From Odontesthes bonariensis (taxonomy: Eukaryota; Chordata; Actinopteri; Atheriniformes; Atherinopsidae): 64,000 bases of DNA. The position numbers were made by a program, and so were the translations under genes. Position 1 is the stretch's first letter, and each line of letters opens with the position of its first letter. Under the pieces are notes generated by a model. That model was not told the origin of the DNA, ran no database searches, and saw nothing but the letters and a program-made list of their open reading frames with translations. Of this stretch, positions 51,993 to 63,541 are shown one piece after another. The stretch is from NCBI RefSeq assembly GCF_027942865.1, contig NC_134517.1, positions 18,296,009 through 18,360,008 on the forward strand, in the 5' to 3' direction.

Positions 51993-53620
51993 CTACCTGT
52001 TGTAAGCCCTCTCCTTCTTGGCCCGCTCCAAAGCCTTGTCCATGGTCTTTTCATTCTCACCTCTACACTTGGGGCAGTACCACTTGCCTTTGGGCTTATG
52101 ATGCAGCCCGACACAGGAGAAATGAAACCACTCGATGGGACATTCGTCGTTATCGCAGCCGATCATCTCGCCGTAGGACACCTGCTCGCACAGGCAGTAC
52201 GTTGGCTCATCCGGATCTATGGGCAGGTCCGGAGGAGACACTTCCCTCTCCGACTTCCCTTTCGATCTTTTCTTTTTCTTGGAAGATGTTTTGGCCTTTT
52301 TCTCCCGAGATGCCCCCACTTCCTCCGTGTGATCCAGACCGCTGTAACTTTCGCGATTTTCTCCGTTTTTCTGACGTCTCGAGCGCTTCCCTCCAGCTTT
52401 GTCTCCGCCTCCCGAGCTTGGGGTGACCTCTTCGCGCTTCTTGTCGTGGTGGCCTGGTTTTCCTGGAGTGACTGCTGCCGACGAGGAGGACATTAAGGAC
52501 GCTGCCGCAGTTGGTGTTGACGTTGCGACGGGCACGTGACTTTCTGGGGCTTCTTGAGAGGAGAGGAGAAGCTCGGAATGCCAGTCTATTTGTCGGGTTC
52601 GGTTCTCCACCAGCTCCACCTGCAACAAAAGAACGCATGAAGTTGGACTTCATTCTTAGTCAAATGAGTACAAAAATGCCAAAACATTGTCTTAGGAAAA
52701 CTAATATTAAAAGAAACACACTACACTAAAACTATTATCAAAAGTAATATAAAGAAGAAGCATGTTTCAACTATGATATGTCAAATGGAGGGTTTCCATA
52801 TGGTGTTGTGCTTCTTGTAACCATCTGCCTGGGGACATGTTCAGTAAGTCCATTTGTGCGTGTTTTTCCCCCGCTGATCTAAGATGTAAATAAGGACTCA
52901 TATTTACACACAAAAAGGGACGAGAAAGGTCTATAAAACTACTCTTAACCTTTCCGCGAACCCTCATCAGTTGTACACAGTCAAGACTTGAAACTTAGTC
53001 AATGACCAACGTCACCGGATCAGATGAAGCCGTGTTCCCGACGTACCATTTGACCGGCAATCTGGATCTTTTCGTCTCCCAGCTCCTGACTCCGGATCAG
53101 CGCCCTCTGAATGGAAAGCTGAAGCTTGCGTCTCTGAAGCGGGTCCGACTCGCGGCAATAACGCTCGTAAGCGTCGTCCAGCTCCTTCAGAATATCTGCC
53201 CCAAAAACAGAATGCAAGCGTAAAAATATCATGGTGAATAAAGGCCGATCACAACCCCACTTATTAATGCCCTTCTGTAAATTGCTGATAGCATCCTCTG
53301 AACACTTTAAAAAAAAAATAATTCTCTCGGCTATATAATAGTTCAGTTGTTTATCAAATTCCTTAACGGTTTTAGTGACTTACAATGTTTTAAAACACAC
53401 GTTATGGCAGAATAATAATAAAAACAAATATAAATATACATCTAATCAGTGTTGGTAGTCTATTCTGCAGAGATTCTGTACCTTGATACTTGGCATCAAT
53501 TTCTTTCATGAGGGACACACTCCTCTGCAAGTCAAAAGGCAGCGACTCCACCAGATCCAAATACTCCTCGACATAGTTGACAACAACATGGCCCGGGTCG
53601 CCATTGGTCGGGTTCAACAT
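51993..53620 (-). CDS. ing1: Inhibitor of growth protein 1
   Basis: Three coding exons on the minus strand: 53620-53482, 53195-53047 and 52619-51993. They splice in phases 1 and 0 to 304 aa. The N-terminal ING helical region ([20 protein letters not shown], then [15 protein letters not shown]) mediates dimerisation and binding to SIN3/HDAC components. A Ser/Thr-rich linker and basic stretch (about 203-218, [16 protein letters not shown]) serve as nuclear localisation signal. The PHD finger has C228, C230, C241, C246, H252, C255, C268 and C271 and reads H3K4me3. The C-terminal basic tail ([14 protein letters not shown]) is the polybasic phosphoinositide-binding region. [12 protein letters not shown] and the tail ending in KERAYNR favour ING1 over ING2. 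The human p33 form is 279 aa; the excess here is in the linker. It is convergent with ube2a. Confidence 0.97.
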
Positions 53621-55696
53621 TGTGGGTCCTCTTCACCCCCAGGACACACCTGCACCTGTCGACACCAAATCATTAGAATTCAAGGTCCTTCAGCCCCAGG
53701 TGCTCAGTTTACACATATATTTCTTCCCGTGGAGATTGTGACTTTAAATGCATTAGACGTTTCTTGTTAAAAATGAGAACGCTCTTGGCTTATAACTTCG
53801 ATATAAGCCACCCGAAAATACGTCAAAATGTTATAAAGCGGGAGGAGGCGACTGATCCGAGGTCAGTCGTCCTGAAATTGCTACGTGGATAATTAAATGA
53901 GCCGACGAGAGAATTAATTGGCCACATAACTGAGCAATCACAACGCAGCTGAGGAAGAATGTAAGTGCCGAGCGACTCCAGATGTGCACAGCTAATGAAG
54001 GACCTCCTGCACATCTGGAGGGTGCTTTGAGTTCTTCTCAGCACCATCGGTGAGGACAACAGCGATGTTAGCGAGCTCATTTTCCCGAAGAACTGTGTTC
54101 TTACTTTGGGCGTGGGTGAACGATGACCCGACACATTACTACCAAACCAACCACACACACACACACGAAAAAAAAGATAATAACTAATATTTAACATTTC
54201 CATCAACAACAATGGAGGTCGGATGACGTCAATGCTAACTGAGGCTAACGTATCGAGCTGTTGGATTTACGACAATCAATGTAAAGTATCGTTAAATGTT
54301 TAATTCCTCTTTGCAAGTTCAAACCTGTTACTCCAAAAAGAATAATGTTGCTTTTAAAAATTTAAAAATTTTTTTTTATCTACATTGATAGTCCATCTCG
54401 GTCGCTGCTTGACGGCGCTAAGGGTTTAAAAATGTTTTGGTGTTGTGACAAACACGGGACAGCAATCATGGTCACGTTTATAGTCGCCCCCTCCCGAACA
54501 ACATAACGTAAAAATATCCCTGTGCATTTATTTGACCAACCACTTAACGTTACACAGTTAAATCGCTCAGGCCAGAATAATTTAGTCACTTTAAGCTTTA
54601 ACGGATCCGTTAGCTAAATTAGCCTGTTAGCTTACACCGTTACCAAACAAAATGGGGCACAAATTCAAACTAAACAAAGCAAACGAGATAAAAATCACAC
54701 TTTTTTCTGTTGTGGGTAAGCGAAGTGCAGAAGCTCTTACCTGTGGATATATTTTTACGAGTTTGTTTTCCTGTTCTTTTTGTCGCCAGGTTGCGTGTAA
54801 CTACTCCGGGGAGCAGCATAGGTCCTTCAAGCCCACAAGCTGCTAACGTGCCTGAATAGTTTTAGGTGTGCGCATGCGCCGCGCTTCAGAGCGCCAGCAA
54901 AATACAGATACGCACAATTACAAAATTTAGACCTCCCCCCAGCCAAAAGACACGTCTTGTGACAACACGAAAAGCACAGGAGTCATTATTGATATGAACG
55001 GTGACTAAGCTCCTTTTGTGCCCCGATTAACCATGAAAATGAACTAGCGCGCGCCACAGAAGGACCTTCCCCCAAGTGGACCTGCTGTGAATTTACTGCA
55101 ATTAAAATGTGAAGACGTCCACAGTAGACGGTCACTTTGTGGTAGCCAGCTGCGGAATCCTTATCTGATGTGTACCTCCTCTTCTGGCTCTTCGAAGGGA
55201 CGTGCTTCCGTACTGAGTCAACGTCGCCATCTTGTGGCTACCATCAGCAAAAAAAACATCCCGCTGTGAAGCGAAGCGGCTGAAAACAAATATTCACTCA
55301 CACGAAGTCTTTTCTTTTTTTAAATTTTAATATTGAAACAACTTCAAAGTTTTCCGTTTTTAATCACAATATCTCAGTCTTTGGTGGACAGTGAACATTT
55401 CGGCTACTCCTACATGTTTGGTGTGAATGGATTATTCAAACTACCTCAGAGACAGATTTGTGCCTTTGTTGTGTTTTTTTTCATTTTTTATTAATAGTTT
55501 CACTAAATACACTTTACACACCAGTGTGCAATTTTGTCCACAAACTTCTGAACACTTTCTCTGAGGGAACAGTCCACTCTCAAACCTTCGAATTCAACTT
55601 GATGTACACATTGCCCCTGCAAATCCAGAGGCTATAAAAACAATTCAGCCATTTACTAAAGATCTTTATGCAAACAAGTTGGACTTTTGAGAGTTT
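53621..55696. other. ing1 5' region and intergenic gap to naxd
   Basis: Contains the inferred ing1 5' intron and 5' exon, then about 800 bp to the naxd stop codon. On the minus strand an AATAAA (TTTATT on plus, 55487-55492) is a reasonable poly(A) signal for naxd. No cars2-like coding sequence was found here. Confidence 0.5.
54741..54885 (-). promoter_or_regulatory. Probable ing1 5' non-coding exon and promoter
   Basis: A strong minus-strand donor (CCACAG|GTAAGAGC) lies at 54741/54740. It could join an acceptor about 30 bp upstream of the ing1 ATG (CAG ending at 53656 or 53650). Just upstream is the perfect palindrome GCGCATGCGC (54870-54879), the NRF1 consensus core, within a short CpG-rich patch. 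The exact transcription start is not visible. Confidence 0.5.
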
Positions 55697-56871
55697 TTAG
55701 CTTTCGAACAGCTTCCTGAAAGCTGTGCCGATCTCCTGGATCATGTCCGAGGTGGTTGTGGACCTCCCGTGCCGCTGAAATGCTTGACTGTTACATTGTC
55801 TGGTAAGCGAACAGGCGCCAAATGCCGCAACCACCGATGGATTCACACTGAAGGGCAAACGAAAGTGGAGAATCAGGAAACACACACATGCACCAATTAT
55901 ATGCAAACTTAAAGTCGTTTACATCAGTTTTGATGGGGCAGTCTCTCTGTTAGTTGATGGCTGTTTATCTGGGCCCAAACTTTGACATTTATAGTAGTAA
56001 AACAGCTAAATATTACAACATTACCAGAGGTTATGACACACAGGAAGTACCGACTGAAAGGCATTGCAAATTGCATTGAATCAGTTAATAAAAGGTCTTA
56101 AAAGAATATAAATGTCACACGTCGAACCCCCACAGAAATCCAAACTATAGCATCATTAAAACACAATGCACAAGGAGCCGACGGCCCCCTCACCTTCGGA
56201 TCCGTCCTGCTGCAGAGGCAGCGTGGGCCCAGTGAGCCAGCACTCCCATCGATCCAGACAGGAGGTCGCCCTGTCCACCGCATCTTCTCCCGCTGCCCTC
56301 CACGCTGCACGAGTACACTAGAAACAACGACGCACCACGTGAAGCCACAGAAAGAAGCGCCAAAGCCTCTCGAGACTTACTACATGAGCAGCGACTTACG
56401 ACAAATTAAAAAAAAAAAAGAAAAGAAAAAGGTTCAATGAGCACCTATGGCGTCGCATAAATGTGTTTAGTACCGACCCTTGCTGCCGTCTGAAATGAGA
56501 TCCTGTTCACCCTTCAGCACCAGAGTGAGGTTGCCCATAGCGCCGCTGAGCTGCAGGACGCTGCGCTGGCGGTCCCTTCCGTTCATGGGCTCGTGGTGCT
56601 GAAACAGCGACACACACAAGATGAAAACGCACATCAGCACACAGAACCGTTATGTGGGATCGACCAGCGACGGACTCTGCCAAGAGACCCACCAGTGCCT
56701 CGTACAGTCGGGTGAACTCCATGAAGTTGGGCGTGAGGATGCCCTTCTGGTACCCTTGAATAACGGATGGCTGCTGTGTAACTAGCCACAATCCGTCCTG
56801 TAAGAAACAACAACAACTCATCCTTTAGGACTTCGCAAATACGAGTGCATTTGTACAACAGCTGGAACTTG

Positions 56872-56903
<32 letters not shown>

Positions 56904-58348
56904 CGAGACTTACCGCATCAACGACTATAGGGATATCTCTTGCTTTGGATCTTTCTATGATCTCCTAAAAAGAGAGAAAACAAAAGGGTTACCCTTTTGC
57001 CCAAAACACAGTTTGCTACCTTTTATTTGACACGGTCACCAATGAGCAGGACTGAAGAACCCTTTTGTGAAACTGTGCTCCGAGGCAGCTAAACGGGAAC
57101 TCCCCACGCACCAGTCGCAGAGAGCCACAGAAACATGAAGTAGCTGGCCTAAGAGAGGCGTTTTTGAGTGCAAGGGCGAGGGGAAATATTCAGCTTACCT
57201 TGGCTGTTTTCAGTAGAAAGTCTTCCCTGCCCAGTCCCGGTCCCACCACAAGGCCGTGAAGTCTCGGGAGCCACTTTTCTATCTCTTCCACTGCATTAGG
57301 ACTGTCTCTTGATCCATACAAAATAAAGACACGAGCGTTAGACGTGTTTAAATGGCCAGCGTGCGACACCAGAACAGCCTTGCACCTAAAATTCCCTGAA
57401 CAGAACATGCATTTGGTTAAGACGTTTAGTCATAGCAAGGAAATGCACAGACAACAACAACAACAACACGGGCTATGGGAGCTCCTGACTCCCAGTTTTA
57501 TGAATGCCTGCTCGTCAGCGTGGCGGGCTGACACACTAAATGGAACCGAGCCATTTTCCAGTTGCAACAAGTTTAATGGCTCAATACCAGGACCCTCAAA
57601 CTGACTGGGGATGTTAGTAAAGTCAACAACCGCCTGCAGCTGAAATGCTGTGTCATGTCTTCACTGGAGTTTTGAAAAACGTCCCTCAACGACATCCCTT
57701 TCAGATGTCGTTCATCTGCTGTGGATCGTTTTGAGCCAGCCTTATCCAGTTTCCTTACATTTTTGAGAGCACACTCCACACCACGACAACAGATGCCAAG
57801 TTTCTGGCTATTGGATCTTTGGGAATCACCTTTCTTGTAGATGCTACAAAAGAAACGGGAACAAATGACGTGCTCTCTGAAGCGGGCTTCGGGGTAACAA
57901 AAGGGCCCAAAGAGACAATTAGAAATTGTTTTGTGTTGAAACAACACTGGTTCATGCCTCGAGTTAGGAGCCTTTTTTTTTATTTTTTATGATTGGATGA
58001 TTCATAGGTCAATGTTAGGTAGCTTAAAAAAAAAAACACATTTCTCTGAAAACTGGACTGAAAATCACTAAAACACCTTAAACTTCAGTTGCAGCTTCAA
58101 AATTCAGACCGCTACTGCATCCTAATGTTAACCTAGATCCAATATTTCTTTCCCTAAATGACCAGGTAGCCGTCAGCAGCTTGAAACAAAACAAAACAAA
58201 ACAAAAAGTCAAGGTGATGCTTAACTAATTAGTTCAGAGTTGATCTGCACTTACAGAACGGGATGAACGATGAGTTCTGGGCTGTATGATTTGATGACAG
58301 TAGCAGCATCTTTGGTGCAGAATACATGAGACAAGTCCGCCCCCTTAG

Positions 58349-58390
<42 letters not shown>

Positions 58391-60823
58391 TGATCACCGA
58401 CTCGAAGATCAACTTCAAATGAGCAAAATTAGAAAAAAAACAAACAGAATCCCGCCTTACCACTTTCAGTGCAGAGATGGCGGCAAAGTATGGCGCTCCG
58501 GTGTAGCTTTAGGGGATGAAGTAGAACAAAATTAGAGCAAATGTTCCACCCACTATCATGTTGCACACTTGCTCAGTGAATGAGGTTTATATTCAGGAGG
58601 ACTTGGTCTATACGTGACGTACTCTTGGCATCCTCCAATGATCCCAATACGCCCATCTTGTCCCTTGTGCTTTTTGGATGTCAGCGGAGGGACTGTGCTC
58701 TTTACTAGTGAGAGGATGTCATCATCCATGCCTCTGTGTGACGAGGGGCCCAAACTGTAGTAGCGCTCAAACACTGAGGAAACAAAGCGAGAGTTTTAAA
58801 ACTGTGGAATACCAGTCGTTTTCCCCCACTAAACTCTTAAGGAGACAAACGATGTCAATTAGTGGTCGACAAGACTGCACATGAGCACAATCTGGTATAA
58901 AGGGGGGGGGGGTTCTAACTGAGCGACAGCACCACCGCCGAGTCTCCACATTACAGCCGGGCCGCCTCCAAATCTTTCCCTTTCAAACATTCCGCCTCGA
59001 GGCCTCACACATGACGCCAGAGCCAATACCTAAAGCCTGAGGATCTGCGTTCAGTGGTTGGCTCGGCTGGGTGGGACAGTCTTTCTGGGGCGAGGGGCGC
59101 CTGAGATGACCGGACGAGCCGTGGGAGTGCGAGAGGGAGGCAGAGGAGATGACCGGGGGGCGGGCGGGAGGGACAGTCTTGGAGGGAGTGGCCGCAGAGC
59201 TGGGTCTGACCGAGGAGACGCTGGAGAACATCTGACCGAGCATCTGAAGCATGTGCAACTCCCTGTCGTGCTCGGCCTCTCGGCGGCGGTCCTCCGCCTG
59301 CAGGCGCTGCTCCTCCAGGCGATAGAAGCTGTCCTCCGCCTGGGCGCTCTGCTCCAGGAACTGCTCCATCAGTTTCTCCATGGGGAAGTTGGAACGGCGC
59401 TTCCTGGGCCGCTTAGGCGTCCTCGCCGGCAGGTTACCAGCTGACTGACCGCTGTTATGTGGTCTTGGTGCGGCGCCTGAAGGGAGGGGCAAAAAGGGTC
59501 AAACGTTTTGTGAGTGAATGCACACAAAAGAATTTAAAAAAAAGAAGCAAAGCAGGTCAGTGTGAATGGAGACAGGGGTGGGGTGTACTTACTGTTATTG
59601 CCCAGTGTCACTTTAACTGGAATAGGGATGGGGACAGTTGGATATTCCAGCTTCACTTCAGTCTCAGCAGGATAGGGGCACTCTCCTGTGCTCTCTGAGT
59701 ATGCATCTTGAGCATCCTCTCCATCCTCCTCCAGACCATCCCCGGCCTCCTCCGCTCCCGCCCCGCTGTCCATCAACTCCTGAGGGTCAAGAGCCGGCCG
59801 GTTGCTCAAAATCCTCTCCATAGTGTCATAAAACTTACAGATCTTATGATACTGCCCGTTGTTTCTCAGGTTACCCTCTTTTGCGAGCAGGTACTGTCTC
59901 TTGAGGCTTTTGATCCGCACCCTGCACTGCTCCGGCGTCCTCTCAAAGCCCATCGCCCCCAGCCTGCGGGAAACGTCGCGGTAAACGAAGCTGTTTCGGA
60001 AGTTCCCATCCAGCGCCGCCTGGATGTCCTGCTCCCCCCAGATGTTCAACAAGGTCCTCGTCTCGACGTCCGACCACAAGAAGCCCCGCGTCGTGTTCGC
60101 TTGCATCGCTGACCCCAAACAGACCGGCGTACAGCGTCGACCTCCACCCGAAGGAGTTGAATGGAGGTGTTGACGCTGCAGATTATGACGGAGGTCTGCC
60201 CTGGATCTTTGCTCTTTAGCTGCATCAAAGCCGCGGGGGCGCCGCTAACCCAAACAACGTCCAGTGGCAATTTTATTTATAGCTTGGCAGGACGTGGAGG
60301 GGTTGTAATGCTCATCTTTAACTTTAGAATCATAACAATAGCGTGTGTATGTCAACTCTTTGTACGCTAGCTAAACCTTAGCAGTTTGTTTATCCCTTAA
60401 CGTCGCTATTAAAGAAAAAAAGAAAAATGCGTAGCTTGTACTTTTGGGATTAACTGAACGAGGGTCAGCTTCCCTAGCCGTTTTCACAACCTTTGCCTTC
60501 GCTGGGGAAATTTCCAAGCTGACCTCTGATCAGTCCTCTCTCCGCCCGTTCGACCCATGCCAGGAGTCTTCGGGGTCCTAGAATCCCTCTGCGAAGAGGT
60601 GGCCGACAACTGCCTGGCCGAAACAAAAGTCTCTATCGGCGTGTAGAGACTCTCTGGTAGTACTGCTAACGTTACGGCGAGGTCAGCGTTACGAATTTAA
60701 CATTTCGCGAGACAGCCCCTCTACGTTACCTTTGTCGTCCAAACAGAAGAACGTGGCGACAACAATGGCCAGTGCAACCGGGATCAAGCAAAAGGCGAGC
60801 TGGGGCTGAATCTGCTGAGGCAT
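55697..60823 (-). CDS. naxd: ATP-dependent (S)-NAD(P)H-hydrate dehydratase
   Basis: Ten exons on the minus strand: 60823-60730, 58773-58623, 58506-58461, 58343-58255, 57307-57199, 56964-56914, 56797-56693, 56598-56478, 56317-56194 and 55847-55697. All junctions are GT-AG and phase-compatible, giving 346 aa (human about 347). The enzyme dehydrates S-NADHX/NADPHX back to NAD(P)H with ATP or ADP, working with the epimerase NAXE. The ribokinase-like fold is clear: [79 protein letters not shown], and [11 protein letters not shown] with the catalytic Asp in the GQGD loop. Exon 1 encodes a hydrophobic segment ([17 protein letters not shown]), a probable signal or membrane anchor. Exon 3 gives CQDYTG where human has CQEYTG. 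Intron 1 hosts another gene. Confidence 0.93.
58352..58388. repeat. (GA)n microsatellite at a naxd splice acceptor
   Basis: An uninterrupted GA run. On the coding (minus) strand it is (CT)n, ending about 9 bases before naxd exon 4 starts at 58343, so it forms the polypyrimidine tract of that acceptor (CTTTTCTAAG|GGGGC). Confidence 0.9.
58983..60106 (-). CDS. Myb/SANT-like DNA-binding protein, nested in naxd
   Basis: Two exons (60106-59593, phase 1, and 59476-58983) join to 335 aa. The ATG at 60106 has G at -3. Residues about 8-100 form a trihelix-type Myb/SANT-like domain: [39 protein letters not shown] and [20 protein letters not shown]. This is the pattern shared by ZSCAN20/29 and MSANTD proteins and by PIF/Harbinger accessory proteins. 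An acidic stretch follows (about 108-150), then a basic NLS-like KRPRKRR (193-199) and a charged coiled coil (about 204-250, [26 protein letters not shown]), then a Ser/Pro-rich tail. It is probably a nuclear DNA-binding regulator. I cannot assign a specific orthologue. It lies wholly in naxd intron 1 on the same strand and has intact exons, so it appears functional. Confidence 0.85.
60107..60720. promoter_or_regulatory. CpG-rich interval upstream of nested gene, naxd intron 1
   Basis: Between naxd exon 1 and the nested gene's ATG lies sequence with frequent CpG (for example GGTCGACGC-type words near 60135 and TTCGACCC, GGCCGACAAC near 60550-60610). It is a candidate promoter for the nested gene. 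A 29-codon plus-strand frame (60557-60646) is noted but not supported. Confidence 0.4.
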
Positions 60824-60891
60824 GTTGTCATTGTTTGTCTAAATGCAGCCATTAACACTCTGAGCTTCCCCACGCGTGGGAGACCACCCTG

Positions 60892-60952
<61 letters not shown>

Positions 60953-61110
60953 ACACCCTTCTCTTACCTAAAAGCCTCAACGCCCTAAAGTGCACACGAG
61001 AAATCCTGATCATCTGGTCCACAAACGCTCAGGCAAACCGGAAGTCCTTCAGTGAAGCGCTTTACTTGTGTTTCTGGCTTGGAAGATACAGCAAAGTTTC
61101 TCACCACTCA
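60824..61110. other. Upstream of naxd, with (CA)n microsatellite
   Basis: Presumed naxd 5' UTR and promoter. A long CA run (60895-60956, with a TC interruption near 60946) begins about 70 bp upstream of the ATG, and CACGCGTG, an E-box/CpG palindrome, lies at 60871-60878. Confidence 0.55.
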
Positions 61111-62660
61111 TTCTCTCACTAGAAGCCTTGTTTTTGCATACATGTAAAGCTAATATACATAGCCTTTTTTCTTTTTGTAGGCGTTTTTCTCCAAAGTAGA
61201 AGGACTCCGTATTTGCTTATTTTCCTTCCCGTTATACTCGTCAAAGTCACGACTAAAATAATTATGCGTTTTTCGTGTATGGCGTTTTCCCTCTGGTGTG
61301 TGATGAGAATGAGCAACATTCATGTAGTTTTTTTCTTATTTTTTGGAAAAATGTGTCAGTTTTAGTGTCAAATAAAACTACCAGAACAAGAATTACAAAG
61401 ATATTTATAAAGATGGCTCAAAACAAGTGCATCTGTTACATTCATGTCCTTTCCCCTCCTGGTGCTTTAAACCTGGGCCTAAATTGTTTATGGTTGAAGG
61501 TCCAGTATGAACAAAAATGTTTGATGTTGGTCTAGTTCTGTGTATGAGTAATATTATCGACCACCCTAATGTCATAATTTCAAATGATGATTATTCTTTA
61601 CCAGGGGAGCCTTGGTGCTGATCGTTACAGAACTACAAACAGTCCTCTCAGACGATCTGTTTTGATCCTGTGTAATTCCCGCCCCGAGTTTGGTCTTTTA
61701 GGTAAATTGTAGTCCAGGTACAACACTGAGTTCGACAAGCCGGATGCTAATTATGAATCCAGTCACAAAAATAAGACTAATCACATCTTTGCTGTGGCTG
61801 CTCCTACCTCAGTAACAACTTCTCTAGTACTATAAGAACTGCTCAGACCAAATAAACTTCCAGCTCACTGTTGACGACCCGCCTCTTCTCACTGACATTT
61901 GACCAATGTAGAGTTTGGGTTCATACAGTCATGTTATTTTACTGCTTTTGTTGTAATTCTACCTGAATTTGATCGACATGATTCTTTTGACTCTTACAGC
62001 ACCAGTTCACAACAACCGACCAGTGTGCCTGCGCAAAGCCTGAAGGCAGGGCTGGCGTGCCTTTTATTCACATAGGAAAATAAACATTTTAAAATAGTTT
62101 TGACAATAGTTTTGAAAGCGAAAAATGTACTTTGCATTTTTACAATCTTCCCTCCATTATGGTGATGATGAGATGTGTGGAGGCCTACAAATTGCATTCT
62201 ACAGACTTAAAGGTGGGGTTAGCGATCATAATCCAATGCACCTTTTGTCAAAATCACCGTATTTCTCCTCACTATCCGCAAGCTGTCACTTCTAAGAGCA
62301 TGCTGAAAAAAAAAATCCGGTTTTAATACACAGCCTGGGCTATGAATTTCAGCTTGTAAAAATGTGTCTCAGACTGAGCCACCAAAACAGGTCTACACCC
62401 TCACACCCGCGGGTGGGTTCATACTCGTGCACACGTCAGACATATGGGGGAAGGGGAGTAGGAGGTCGCGTAACGTGCGCAGTTAGAGTAAGAGAGAGAC
62501 ACGGTATATCAGCCAGGGGTGGATCTGTATTTGTTTACACTGAAATATCAACAACCTCTCCACTCGTTTTCTCCCACGTCTCTAACTGCACCTTTAAGAG
62601 AATGTCTTGGATTGGTAGATACCCACAGAATCAAATCTATAAGAACAAAAGATTATGATT
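61111..62660. other. Non-coding DNA, no exon recognised
   Basis: If the gene at 62667-63541 continues on the minus strand, further exons should lie here or beyond, but I find none with motif support. Short frames on both strands look random. Confidence 0.45.
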
Positions 62661-62666
62661 ACTTAC

Positions 62667-63273
62667 CGAGTCCTGCCTCTTCCTCATCAGGCATCTGCAC
62701 TGATTTTTCCTCAGGAAGACTGAGATGAACTGATCTGGCCCCTCTACCTAAAAAGATAAAAATTCAATGTGAAGGGTGCCAACAGAATATCAGTGTTGTG
62801 TCAATGTGAATGGAATGTTTATTCATAACGCAAGTTCACTACTGGTTACAGCAGCTCAGGATTATGATAGAACTTTGTTGCTCTGCGGCCCTATGCCCTG
62901 GATCACAATGTTTACTATTATGTCTACTGTTGAATACTGGCCCAATTTACAGAGGAAAGACACGTATGCTCTTTTTCAGCAAAGCTTTGCTGATCATTCA
63001 GAGAATTAAATACATCCACAACTGAGCAATAGCCAGTATAAGCAATCTTCTTCTGTGGGTAGTATTTATTGACCTTACTACATCAAAATGCTTAGTACGC
63101 TGTGCAAAGATGGATATAATAAACTAACCACGGGAGTTGGATGAAGTGGACTTGATGGTCTGGGCAATAATGTTGCCATCTTCATCCCACTGGTATGGTG
63201 GTTTTGATTTTCTTCTTTTTTTCACCTAAAAAGCACAATATAATCAAAGTAATGCAGGTAAACCATATATATG

Positions 63274-63305
<32 letters not shown>

Positions 63306-63320
63306 TATATATATACACAC

Positions 63321-63351
<31 letters not shown>

Positions 63352-63541
63352 TATATATATATATATGGTTGATATATATATTCCTGCACAAATAACTTCT
63401 TGAATGTTGCTATGCATCATAATATCTGACCCCCTTGCATGGAACAGGATATTGAAATTGTTACCTACCATTACCTGTGAGTTTATAACATCTGTCATGC
63501 TCTTTGAGCATCTCATCAAGGTGAGCCTCAGCTGATGCCAT
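62667..63541 (-). CDS. Unrecognised gene, partial, possible frameshift
   Basis: Three apparent exons on the minus strand: 63541-63475 (ATG in an ideal context, A at -3 and G at +4; [20 protein letters not shown]), 63225-63129 and 62747-62667. The last two read well together in phase 1: [20 protein letters not shown], then [17 protein letters not shown] and [17 protein letters not shown]. But exon 1 ends in phase 1 while exon 2 is open only from phase 0; in phase 1 it stops after about 15 codons. One base fewer in the seven-T run (63216-63222) would restore the frame. Alternatives: exon 1 is read in another frame as an internal exon ([14 protein letters not shown]), or a weak phase-2 donor is used. 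The product is basic then acidic, without a domain I know. The 3' part was not found. Confidence 0.45.
63267..63366. repeat. (TA)n/(CACA) compound microsatellite
   Basis: Alternating TA runs separated by regularly spaced TACACACA units. It lies in the intron just upstream of exon 2 of the minus-strand gene. Its self-complementary TA runs create spurious open frames on both strands. Confidence 0.9.

Noticed and set aside
51891..52496. 201-codon plus-strand frame
   Set aside because: Antisense shadow of the ing1 PHD-containing exon.
59058..60112. Plus-strand frames across the nested Myb/SANT gene
   Set aside because: Antisense shadows of a GC-rich coding sequence on the minus strand; no independent motif.
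60557..60646. 29-codon plus-strand frame with coding-like composition in naxd intron 1
   Set aside because: Weak initiation context and no convincing donor or downstream exon; most likely due to local GC content.
63182..63519. Open frames through the TA/CA microsatellite on both strands
   Set aside because: Ile/Tyr repeats are translations of the TA run and not proteins.
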